Assembly: GCF_001625305.1 (NCBI RefSeq)
Contig: NW_017802824.1
Span: forward strand, 280,971-344,970
Direction of reading: 5' to 3'
From: Branchiostoma belcheri
Lineage: Eukaryota > Chordata > Leptocardii > Amphioxiformes > Branchiostomatidae
DNA: 64,000 nt
The position numbers and the translations under genes are program-made. A model generated the notes under the pieces. That model saw nothing but the letters and a program-made list of their open reading frames with translations, was not told the DNA's origin and searched no databases. Numbering within the stretch: position 1 is the first letter of the stretch; every line of letters starts with the position of its first letter. Shown in pieces: positions 46,119 to 56,700 of the stretch.

Positions 46119-49100
46119 TTCAACCTGGATCAGAAACAACAAAGTTGCCATCAGTACCGTGTAAAAATATCTGGCAACTTCTGTACTCATGACAATAATG
46201 GTTGAACCATTTATAACTAGTAGTAAAAAACATATAAAAATGATGTTTTGATTCAATAAGTAGGAATAATATTTGCTTGGGTTACCTGGAATAATTTGAC
46301 ACATGACGTAAGCATATGTATGGTAAATGCATGTGAAGCTGGCCCACTTTCCACTCTCCGTCATGTATACGCAGTCTTGAAGTTGGGCTTGCATGTGGTC
46401 TTTACGTGGTTGTCCTGAACCCCACGAAGTGTACGGTCCAAGGGGAGTGCCGTCCACCCACTCAAACACTCCTTCCTTGCGTTTGTCAGTGAGGCCGAGC
46501 CAGAATCCGCCGTCAATGCCAGTAGTGGTCTTAAACAGTGACACCAGGAAAGCGTTGGTCTCAGCGTCTCGAGCGATAGCGAGGGTGCCACCATCTTGTT
46601 GGCAGATCGCGCTTGCATCGCTGAAACTCTTATGAGTGCCGAATGCCTTGTAGCAGATTCCACGCCACTGCCGATAACTTCTTTTGGGGCAAGCTGGGGA
46701 AAAGACGATTCGCATGTGTTTATCTTCCAAAGACCTCTTAAATAATACTAAATACAACGATGAAAACAAGACAACCAACTGTCAGATGATGAATCAATCA
46801 TCAGAAAGCTTATGTGCAAAACTGCGCTTAGTCAAGGTTAACTGGATGCATCACCTGTAACAAATGCCGTTGGCCCCACTAGTCCTCGAGGCCCAATTGG
46901 TCCTATTCCACCCTTTTGTCCCGGGGGGCCAATCGGCCCCATGGTCCCCTTCTCTCCTGGAGGGCCAGGTGGCCCAGGAGGTCCGGCAGACCGAGGGCCA
47001 ACTGGGCTCATGGCCCCCTTCTCTCCTGGTCGGCCAGGTGGCCCAGGAGGTCCGGCAGACCGAGGGCCAACTGGGCCCATGGTCCCCTTTTCTCCTGGAG
47101 GGCCAGGAGGCCCGGTAGACCGAGGGCCAACTGGGCCCATGGTCCCATTCAGTCCTGGAGGCCCTACTGGGCCCATGGTCCCCTTCTCTCCTGGTGGGCC
47201 AGGGGGGCCGGCTGACCGAGGGCCAACCGGGCCCATGGTCCCATTCTGTCCTGGAGGCCCCACTGGACCCATGGCCCCCTTCTCTCCCGGTCGACCAGGA
47301 GGCCCGGCAAACCCGGATGAAGCACACACCTCTGAAAAATAGATTCGTTCATAAGTTTACGAGAGATAATGTAAGAATCAAAATGCCACAGTCTAAACAT
47401 GTATTTAATGCATAGCTTTAGTACCATGTATTTAATGCATAGCATTGGGTTGTAAACATATGTACATGTACATGCACACATGAGCATGACAGTACTTATG
47501 ACAGTTATATAATTACAATATAAACAACTACAAAAAGTATCTAGCAGGTCTATTAAAGTTCTACGATATAATATACATGATACTAACGTTCCAGTTCGGC
47601 TACTCGTAGCTCAATCTTCTTTTCCATCTCCACAAACTGCTTTGCCGTTTCCGCAGAGTAATTGATGACTTTAACTATTTCGAAAGAAACAAGATAATTG
47701 CATGAATACGTGTATACGAGCATTTCCAAAATATAATTTACAACGTCACTACATCAATGTTTGCAGGCAGGACATGTAGCATTGCAAGTTAACATTGAAG
47801 AGGTTGGAAGTACGTTAAATTGTGGTTCAAATATTTATTGTGACTGTCGAAAATGCTAGGGAAACTTTCCCATGCAGGAACACTAAACCTGTACGTTCAT
47901 GTCTTCCCTGTCACAAACAGTGGGAGATTAGCTCTTTAATTTTCTTAAAACTGAAGTGAGATCACTTTCATTTCGAGATATCTTCCCTTACTTTTTAAAC
48001 ATGACAGGTAAAAAATGCATATAAGGCACTTGCCTGCGAAGAAAGACAGCAGTATGACAATCACGACGGCAAACCCAAGGCCTGTGATCTGCCAAATCTT
48101 GTTGCGAATGCGCCAACACTTGCTAACGTCCGCCGTGTCGTAGGCGGTATCTGTTAAACAATTGAAGAGGAATTTGCAATTTCTCAGTCCTATCTGGCTA
48201 TATAATGTAAAGTAACATATAATGTAACAATATAATGTGTGGAATAATATAATAATGCAGCAACACAATGTAACAATTCTATAAGATTATGATGCAACAA
48301 TGATATTTACTAATAAAAGTAAAGTAAGATTTACAGAAAGCAAACACAATTAGAGGAACATGCATTTCCCAATCCTATCTCGCAATATTATGTAAAGTAA
48401 CATGTCTTACCCCAAAAAGCAGTTACTCAAGCAACTTGATATGGTTTTGGAAACGGTCATGACCGTCATGACGGTTATGACCGTTTCCAAAACCATATCC
48501 AGTTGCCTGAGTGAACGCTTTTTGGCGTATCTTTACCAGGATGTCTAACCTTCATCGACGTAACATACATATAATGTAGAAATATAAGTTGAAGTAACAT
48601 TGTAATGCATCAACACAATATAAATGCACTATAATATAAGTTACATATTATGAATGTAACCAAAATATGCATATATCTTTATATACAAAGTAAAATAAAG
48701 TAGAAAAACACATGGAGCTGGACTTTTTTTAGAAGAGAGGCCGTTGAAAGTGCCATGTTGCCATTTCTTGCCAAGTATATAGCACTATTGTTATTGAGCA
48801 TTATAGAATTTGTTAAAGTCATATTTTAAATTTTTACTAGTCGTTTAATTGCTTCCATAACAATTTGAATGCCATGCTAGCGGCAACATGAAAAAAACAG
48901 TTCAATTGCATTTTGCGAAGGAAATTAATTTAACATGTCGAAGTAACTAAAAACATAAACAAAACAACCTACCTCATACCTTTGATTTGCTAGTGTAAGT
49001 TACAAACGACAGACATAGCGCTAACACCCCCATTCTACAGTGACCGCCAAGTGACCAAAGATTTAGCAGATCGCTCAACGAATTCCACAGATAAAGAAAT

Positions 49101-49751
49101 ATTTTTTACCGTCTTGTGTGTTTTGTTGTCTTTTAGATCATGTATTTTTCCATTTTGAATCATATTTCAAATTTGATATCGTTGGTCATTTAGTTGCTGT
49201 GCGGTCGTTCAGGGAAACTCCCTAGTGGAAAGGAAGTCTCGAAGTATCAAAGAAAAACAACAACAGAAAGTTGCAACCCAAACCGGAAAGAATTTACCTG
49301 CTCTAGAGACGTACAAAGTGTTTGGTATGTTCGCAGCGGCGTCCGCAACCGACCGCCAATCAGCCTGAGGCTCTTGCTCAGGTGTGGCGCCTGGAGAAAT
49401 ATGTCAAAATTACGATATCATTTTGCGGAATTTTCCTGCACTTTTTAATTTTCAAGTTCTTCCCTCAGCTGGACCAAGAGTTTGAATTCCAACAATCACA
49501 CGGCGTGCAAGCTACTGGACTTTTTTTTGTTACTTTATTTGTTTTAACTTGTACAGTGCAAAATCAAGGAGTTTCAGGTATCCTTTTGCGGTGCGAGGCA
49601 CAGCCGGGATTGGAACCTATAACCTCTTGGTCCCGAGCTGTGGAAATCTATACAGACGAAAGCTGTGCATTAAGGAATTAAAAAAAAAACAAAAAAAAAA
49701 CACGCTACCTCCTGTGTCCCCAGTCTGGGACTGCTGCTGCCTTCCGGACAT
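46119..49751 (-). CDS. Collagen-like type II membrane C-type lectin, copy A (whole gene span)
   Basis: Predicted exons on the minus strand: 49751-49709, 48150-48034, 47674-47588, 47331-46855, 46693-46286, then a very short last exon. All introns are phase 1. The protein is about 378 residues: cytoplasmic tail 1-35, membrane helix about 36-53, stalk 54-82 with N-glycosylation sequon NYS at 58-60, collagen-like rod 83-241, C-type lectin domain 242-377. This order matches collectin-type or collagenous surface lectins that trimerise through the rod. The neighbouring copy B and a gene-less third unit show tandem duplication. The last exon is uncertain: splicing CCAG/GTAACC (46285) to the AG at 46125-46124 gives Gly then TGA at 46121-46119; without splicing the frame runs on to 46065. 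Confidence 0.75.
46286..46693 (-). CDS. Lectin copy A, exon 5 (C-type lectin domain)
   Basis: Acceptor TTTTCCCCAG; 408 nt, residues 242-377. A long-form C-type lectin domain with six cysteines (243, 255, 272, 349, 363, 373) and WLGL at 306-309. The sugar/calcium positions are atypical: QPR at 336-338 instead of EPN or QPD, and KWAS at 357-360 where WND is usual, so classical calcium-dependent sugar binding is doubtful. The ATG at 46778 and the hydrophobic segment before the acceptor belong to intron 4. Confidence 0.9.
46855..47331 (-). CDS. Lectin copy A, exon 4 (collagen-like rod)
   Basis: Acceptor TTTTTCAG; 477 nt, 159 codons. After QVCASSGFA comes Gly-X-Y sequence ([16 protein letters not shown] and repeats) interrupted at regular intervals by GPRSA/GPRST, where Gly spacing is broken. 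NGT sequons recur in QNGT/LNGT. The donor is ACAG/GTGATG. The exon has 32 more codons than copy B, all whole repeat units. C/G-rich open frames on the other strand are shadows. Confidence 0.9.
47588..47674 (-). CDS. Lectin copy A, exon 3 (stalk)
   Basis: 87 nt, phase 1 at both ends, so it can be skipped without a frame change. Encodes V54-E82 with [19 protein letters not shown] and onward, a charged, probably helical stalk. The final base C joins AG of exon 4 to give CAG (Gln83). Confidence 0.75.
48034..48150 (-). CDS. Lectin copy A, exon 2 (tail and membrane helix)
   Basis: Acceptor TTGTTTAACAG, 117 nt. Encodes residues 15-53: [20 protein letters not shown] followed by the membrane helix [18 protein letters not shown]. 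The basic cluster before the helix fits a cytoplasmic N terminus. The donor is GCAG/GCAAGT, a GC donor; using the nearby GT instead would read TAA at the next junction. Confidence 0.8.
48151..49708 (-). other. Intron 1 of copy A
   Basis: 1558 nt. Holds the small palindromic element (48404-48559), a diverged LINE remnant near 49390-49440 matching 56540-56590 of copy B, and a tRNA-like SINE remnant at 49535-49690 whose counterpart is 56700-56835. The shared pieces were present before the duplication. Confidence 0.55.
48404..48559. mobile_element. Small palindromic relative of the 45005 element, in intron 1 of copy A
   Basis: GTAACAT flanks it at 48397-48403 and 48560-48566. The arms share AGTTACTCAAGCAACT(T/G)GATATG with 45041-45453 but meet at a short palindrome around GGTCATGACCGTCATGACG. 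The right end is ACATCCTGG-type to CATCGACG, as in the larger element. The hammerhead-like core has been lost from this copy. Confidence 0.6.
49709..49751 (-). CDS. Lectin copy A, exon 1 (start)
   Basis: Encodes [14 protein letters not shown] plus one base. The ATG has a good context (GTCACCATGT). The donor GGAG/GTAGCG follows. The same exon is found in copy B at 56895-56853 with R4 to G. Confidence 0.75.
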
Positions 49752-51040
49752 GGTGACTCTTGTCAGGTCTCTGGACAGCAAAAAACACTTCCTACACCAG
49801 GCAGGTGCTTAACAACAGTGAGCAATTTTACCTCAAATGAAGTAAATAAAAGCGAAAGATAAAAGCAAAGCAAACAGATTGCATGATTTGAGCAAGATAA
49901 GTCTCGCCCACGACTCAAATGAACACGTCATTGTTTAAGTTGCTACATATTGATATACTTTTGTATTGATGTTTCTTTGCTTTAAAAAAATATTACATTT
50001 ACATTTTGCATTTATAGGTTCACAAAAAAGTGCGTACTGTTTTTGTAGTAAACAACACACTAACTCTAGTAATGTTCTGTGTACGGCAGTTATCAGTCTC
50101 CTTAGTTAATGCGAACCGTCAATCAATAGCCTACGATACAAAACAAGCAACCGTTTTCCGTAAATGACATCACATTTTGGCCTCACAGATATCATCATAC
50201 TATGGGATAGAATTGATTCAACTTACTATATTCAAAGAATATTCCAATGTACAGTTTGTTTCAATCTGGAGATTTCAAATTTTGCTGCAAAATATTACAA
50301 AATGCCCCTTTGAAAACAAAGATATAAGCAAAGCAAGCAGATTGCACGATTAGTAAACATTAAACTTTTCGCAGACGAGACTAATTACATGGACACGTAA
50401 TCGTTTCAATCACTTTATGTTGAAGCTAATCGGCTACTAAAGGAGTTACCGCTGTATTAATCTCTTTAGATGAAATGGTTTTATTATTTCTATTAAACGT
50501 TTGAAACAACGAGTTCGCCAAACAAGCTAGGTAAGAAATCACAGGGAAATCAGGAAAGCGACTCTGTTTAAGAAGTGTTAAATCTAAAATCATATTTTAT
50601 TTGGTTCCAAGACAGTTAACACCTTTTCAATAACGTGTTAATCATAGAAATATATGATTGCTTCTACATACCAAATTGGCATTTGTATTAGTTCTGTATT
50701 CTTTATGAGAGTAAATGTAAAGAAATTTCTTCTTCCAAATAGGTGTGTCTTATGACTCTTGCTAAAACAACAACCAAAGCAAGGTATAGCTCTCTTGAAA
50801 GAGTTAACGTGTAATGTCAAAAATTGTAAGACCCTTTTTAAACCCTTGGTGCATAATTTCTAGTGCACTGATTTTGCATCTGCATATCATTTTGGTAATC
50901 ATATTTTGTAAGGATTTCTTAGAGTCGTTAATTTTTTTCTTACATAATGTGTAGAATCAGTGCTTTCTAAGATACTTACTAGTATAATTATATACGTAGC
51001 CAAGCTAAAAATAGCACTTATATGGCTTTAAATGTTTTAT
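49752..51040. other. 5' flank of copy A
   Basis: Homologous over most of its length to 51597-52815 and, interrupted by two insertions, to 56896-60190 beside copy B. It carries AAAGATAAAAGCAAAGCAAA, TTGAGTACGGCAGTTATCAG-type and TCGGCTACTAAAGGAGTTAC blocks. It may contain the promoter, but I see no clear TATA box at a sensible place. Confidence 0.6.
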
Positions 51041-52815
51041 ATAAATTGTAATAAATTATTGGATAATAGTGCCAAATGTAGCTGCATTAACCTCGAGCAG
51101 ATTCATTTGCAATTGACTGCAGCTATTAGGGCAGTCTATGTTTCCATAAATTTAATTTTCGAAAAGGATAAAGCTCCTACGAAGGTCCATACATTTCCAC
51201 CATATGATACCAAATATTATTTAAAACTGTATAAACCTCTATCATATGGTATTAAATGTTATTATGTTTACCGAAGGAAAACATATTGTTTTTGCTCGGT
51301 TTCCTCTTCCGTTCCAAACACTATCCTCTGACCTGGCCAATGGCCTGATTTGTTGATGTCTGTCACCATGGTAACTGGTGTTGGGTTACATAATGTTGAC
51401 TCCTGTCTGACCATATATATGAATGTAACGTTACATGTATTTGAGTAAGAAAAGCAAACTAAATGCGAAGGTAAACATTATGCATTTGCTTTGCAAATGT
51501 TACCTTTCTAGTTTAAATGATATTTTACAAATACAGGTTTTTCTTCGATATGATCTGCTTGTTGACATTTCTGTGATAGACATTAATTATCCCCACAGAC
51601 AGGTTCTGAACAACAGTAAACAATTATACCTCAAATGGAGTAAATAAAAACGAAAGTTTAAAGCAAAGCAAACAGATTGCATGATTTGAGCAAGATAAAT
51701 CTCGCCCACGAGACTTATCTCAAATAAACACGTAATTGTTTTAGTTTCTACATATTAATATACTTTTGTATTGATGTCTCTTTGCTTTGAAAAAAAAATT
51801 AAATACATTTTGCATTTATAGGTTTACAAAAAAGTGCGTACTGTTTTTGTAGTAAACAACACACTTATTCTACTAATGTAAGGTAAAAATTGAGTACGGC
51901 AGTTATCAGTCTCCTTAGTTTTGTGGACCAATAGCCTACGATACAAAACTAGCCACCGTTTACCGTAAATAACATCACATTTTGGCCTCACAGATATCAG
52001 CATACTATGGGATAAAATTAATTCAACTTACTATATTAAATTAATAAAAGAATATTACAATGTAAAATGTTTTTTAAATTTTAATATTTCAATTTTTGCT
52101 GCAAAATATTACAAATTGAAAACAAAGATATCAGCAAAGCAAGCAGATTGCACGATTAGTAAACATAAAATTTTTCGCAGACTAGACTAATTACATGGGC
52201 ACGTAATCGTTTCAATCGCTTTATGTTGAAGCTAATCGGCTACTAAAGGAGTTACTGCTGTATTAATCTCTTTAGATGAAATGTTTTTATTATTTCTACT
52301 AAACGTTTGAAACAACGAGTACGCCAAACAAGCTAAGTAAGCCATGGAAATCAGGATAGCGACTTTGTTTAAGAAGTATTAAATCTAGAAAAAATTATTT
52401 GGTTCCAAGGCAATAAACACCTTTTCAATAAAGTCTTAATCTGAAATATATGATTGCTTCTACATACCAAATTGGCATTTATATTAGTTCTGTACTCCTT
52501 ATGAGAGTAAATGTAAAGCAATTTCTTTTTAAAAATAGGTGTGTCTTATGACTATTGCTAAAATAACAACTAAAACAAGGTATTAAAAGAGTTAACGTGT
52601 AATGTCAAAAATTGTAAGACCTTTATTTTAACCCTTGGTGCACAATTTCTAGTGCACTGATTTTTCATATGCATATTATTTTGGTAATTACATTTTAGAT
52701 TAATTATATTTCTTAGAGTCGTTTATTGTCTTCTTACAAAAACGTGACATTTGTTTTGGATAATGTGTAAAACCAGTGCTTTCTAAGATACTTACTAGCA
52801 TAATTATATGCGTAA
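51040..52815 (-). pseudogene. Gene-less third unit of the lectin array
   Basis: 51040-51597 is homologous to the 3' flanks of copies A and B (GACTGCAGCTATTAGGGCAG, TTACAAATACAGGTTTTTCT). At about 51597 it passes directly into sequence homologous to the 5' flank starting about 50 nt upstream of exon 1 of copy A (GTTCTGAACAACAGTAAACA vs GTGCTTAACAACAGTGAGCA). All exons and introns are absent. The simplest reading is a lectin copy deleted between its two flanks. Confidence 0.65.
51262..51511 (+). mobile_element. Helitron-like insertion with paralogous empty sites
   Basis: 250 bp from TTATGTTTACCGAAGG to the hairpin CATTTGCTTTGCAAATG and CTAG, inserted between A and T. Both lectin 3' flanks (near 45655 and 53285) read straight through this point (AATGCTATTTAAATG). 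There is no target duplication, as expected for Helitrons. The 5' TC is not obvious. Confidence 0.6.
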
Positions 52816-52819
52816 ATGT

Positions 52820-53077
52820 TAAATGTTTTACATCAATTGTAATGAATTATTGGATAATAATCATTGTGGCAAATGTAGGTATATTAACCTTGAGCAGAAT
52901 CATTTGCAATTGACTGCAGCTATTAGGACAGTCTATGTTTCCATTTATTTACTTTTAGAAAAGGATAAAGCTCCTACAAACTCTATAAATATCTCTACCA
53001 TGATACCAAATGTTATTTAAAACTATATAAACCTCCATCATATAGTATTAAATGTTATTTTACATAAATTTGTAATG
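52820..53077. repeat. Extra partial 3'-flank copy
   Basis: Another copy of the lectin 3'-flank sequence (GAGCAGAATCATTTGCAATT, ATTAGGACAGTCTATGTTTC) lies immediately before the proper 3' flank of copy B, so two flank copies sit in tandem. Confidence 0.6.
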
Positions 53078-53732
53078 AATTATTAATATTATTATTAATG
53101 CCGAATGTAGGCGCATTAAACTTGGGCAGAATCATTTGCCATTGACTGCAGCTATCAGGACAGTCTATGTTTCCATTAATTTACTTTTAGAATAGGATAA
53201 AGCTCCTACAAAACTATAAACTTCTACCATATGATATTGATTATTATTCAAAACTCTATAAACCATATGGTACTAAATGCTATTTAAATGATATTTTACA
53301 AATACAGCTTTTTCTTCGATATGATAGGTTCATGACCGGCTTGTTGACATTTATATGATAGGCACTAATTATCCCCATATGTAGACTTGATAACTCATCA
53401 CATTGTATTTAAGTTTAGAAAATCATTCTAGTGCTAAATAGTGAATATCGGTAGTCCTCCTTTAGCGGACCGAGTACAAAATTTGTTTCGTGTACAAACA
53501 AAGTGAAAGCAAGAGAGATTTCACAAAAAACTTTGTGACCTATTCTCCATAGTTACATATTGTTCTGTTTGAACACAGTCTAGGTAAAATCACCACTAGT
53601 AACATTTGTTTTAATTTAATAGGTTGCTTCTGTAGTCAACTTACGTTTGCCAAGGCTTAATATTGTACCTTCAAGTTTTCGAAAGGACGGCCGAAGATCC
53701 ACAAATCCACAGTGGTCGGCCTGCCTCTAGGT

Positions 53733-56700
53733 TCAACCTGGATCAGAAACAACAAAGTTGCCATCAGTACCGTGTAAAAATATCTGGCAACTTCTGTACT
53801 TATGACAATAATGGTTGAACCATTTATAACTCGTAGTAAAAAACATATAAAAATGATGTTTAGATTCAATAAGTAGGAATAATATTTGCTTGGGTTACCT
53901 GGAATAATTTGACACATGAAGTAAGCATATGTATGGTAAATGGTGCATGTCATGCTGGCCCACTTTCCACTCTCCGTCATGTATACGCAGTCTTGAAGTT
54001 GGGCTTGCATGTGGTCTTTACGTGGTTGTCCTGGACCCCACGAGGTGTACGGTCCAAGGGGAGTGCCGTCCACCCACTCAAACACTCCTTCCTTGCGTTT
54101 ATCAGTGAGGCCGAGCCAGAATCCGCCGTCAATGCCAGTAGTGGTCTTAAACAGTGACACCAGGAAAGCGTTGGTCTCAGCGTCTCGGGCGATGGCGAGG
54201 GTGCCGCCATCTTTATGGCAGGTCGCTCTTGCATCGCTGAAACTCTTATGATCATGATGAGTGCCGAATGCCTTGTAGCAGATTCCACGCCACTGCCGAT
54301 AACTTCTTTTGGGGCAAGCTGGGGAAAAGACGATTCGCATGTGTTTATCTTCCAAAAACCTCTTTTTAAATAATACTAAGTACAACGATGAAAACAAGAC
54401 TGTCAGATGATGAATCAATCATCAGAAAGCCTATGTGCAAAACTGCGCCTAGTCAAGGTAAACTGGATGCATCACCTGTAACAAATGCCGTTGGCCCCAC
54501 TAGTCCTCGAGGCCCAATTGATCCTATTCCACCCTTTTGTCCCGGGGGGCCAATCGGCCCCCTGGTCCCCTTCTCTCCTGGAGGGCCTGGTGGCCCAGGA
54601 GGTCCGGCAGACCGAGGGCCAACTGGGCCCATGGCCCCCTTTTCTCCTGGTCGGCCAGGTGGCCCAGGTAGTCCGGCAGACCGAGGGCCAATTGGGCCCA
54701 TGGGCCCCTTTTCTCCTGGAGGGCCAGGAGGCCCGGTAGACCGAGGGCCAACTGGGCCCATGGTCCCATTCTGTCCTGGAGGCCCCACTGGGCCCATGGC
54801 CCCCTTCTCTCCCGGTCGACCAGGAGGCCCGGCAAACCCGGATGAAGCACACACCTCTGAAAAAAATTCGTTCATGAGTTTACAAGTTTACGAGAGAATG
54901 TAAAATGGAATCAAAACGTCACAGTCTAAACATGTATTTAATGCATAGCTTTAGTACCTATAGCATTGGGTTGTAAACATATACATGCACACATAACAGG
55001 TGAGCATGACAGTACATATGACAGTTATATAATTACAATACAAACAACTACAAAAAGTACATAGCAAGTCTATTGAACTTCTACGATATAATATACACGA
55101 TACTAACATTCCAGTTCGGCTACTCGTAGCTCAATCTTCTTTTCCATCTCCAGAAACTGCTTTGCCGTTTCCGCAGAGTAATTGATGACTTTAACTATTT
55201 CGAAAGAAATAAGATAATTGCATAAATACGTGTATACGAGCATTTTCAAAATACAATTTACAACGTCACTACATCAATGTTTGCAGGCAGGACATGTAGC
55301 ATTGCAAGTGAACATTGAAGAGGTTGGAAGTACGTTAAATTGTGGTTCACATATTTATTGTGACTATCGAAAAAAGCTAGGGAAACTTACCCAGGAACAC
55401 TAAACCTGTACGTTCATGTCTTCCCTGTCACAAACAGTGGGAGATAAGCTCTTTAATTTTCTTAAAACTGAAGTGAGATCACTTTCATTCCGAGATATCT
55501 TCCCTTACTTTTTAAACATGACAGGTAAAAAATGCATATAAGGCACTTGCCTGCGAAGAAAGACAACAGTATGACAATCACGACGGCAAACCCAAGGCCT
55601 GTGATCTGCCAAATCTTGTTGCGAATGCGCCAACACTTGTTAACGTCCGCCGTGTCGTAGGCGGTATCTGTTAAACAATTGAAGAGGAATTTGCAATTTC
55701 TCAGTCCTATCTGGCTATGTAATGTAAAGTAACATATAATGTAACAATATAGTGTGGAATAATATAATAATGCAGCAACTCAATGTAAATACACTAGAAT
55801 ATAACATTATAATGCATATAAATGTATCATGGTTGCATGGTTATACATAGAAAGTAAAGGGAGAGTCACATGAAGCACACACAGAGGATAGCGAAATACG
55901 GGTGAGATTTTGTTGTTGGTAAAGCTTGACTACAAAACTGGTATCTAGTAACATGTAGCATTTTTCGGGATTAAACTCCATGAGACATCTGTTTTGCCAT
56001 TTTTCCAAGGTGTTCAGATCATTTTGCAGAAGTTGCGAGTCATTCTGTGTAGACAGCTCTGCATACAACAGACAGCCATCGGCAAATATTCTCACATTTG
56101 AGTCAAGCCGGTCTGGTAGGTCGTTTATATACAAAAAGGAACAGCAATGATCCCATGACGTTTTCTTAATTACGGGACCTCAGACGCTACTCTAACTGGA
56201 GCCGACGCCTTCCCCTCTAGCTACTGTTTGCTCCCTGTTGGTCAGGGAAGCATTTAACCAATTCAGCGTAGCTATATGGCTTTGGATTCCACAATACTCT
56301 AACTTTGAGATGAGCCTGCCATCGGGTGCTTTGTCGAAAGCTTTCGTGAAATCAAGTATTGTTAAATCGAAATGCCTTTGCCTTGGTTCAGTGCGACAGC
56401 TATGTCATGGACTATTAGTATAAGCTGTGTTTCTGTGGATGGTTTGGCTCTGAATCCATGCTGGTAATTCGTCAATATATTGTAACTTTTTAAGTGCTTC
56501 ATGATTTGGCTATGGTTAATATGTCCTGTGAACAATTTGCGCCTGGAGAAATATTTCTGAATTAGGATGTCATTTTGCGGAATTTTCCTGGACTGTACAA
56601 TCTTAAAAGTCTTCGAATCCCAGTTGTTATGCCGTTCACATAGCGTGTAAGCTACTGACACGAGCTTTATTTATTTAAGTATTTGTTTATTTAACTTCGC

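Noticed and set aside
46694-46778. ATG at 46778 as start of the lectin domain protein, giving a signal-peptide-like segment
   Set aside because: The segment lies upstream of a strong acceptor (TTTTCCCCAG) at 46694 in phase with the collagen exon; it is intron sequence.
46851-47342. Other-frame and plus-strand collagen-like ORFs over the lectin rod exons
   Set aside because: Shadows of the Gly-X-Y repeat; the minus-strand frame with splice sites at 47331 and 46855 explains the region.
55841-56661. Host gene with a reverse-transcriptase-like domain
   Set aside because: The frames are disrupted and match a LINE inside an intron; not a host gene.
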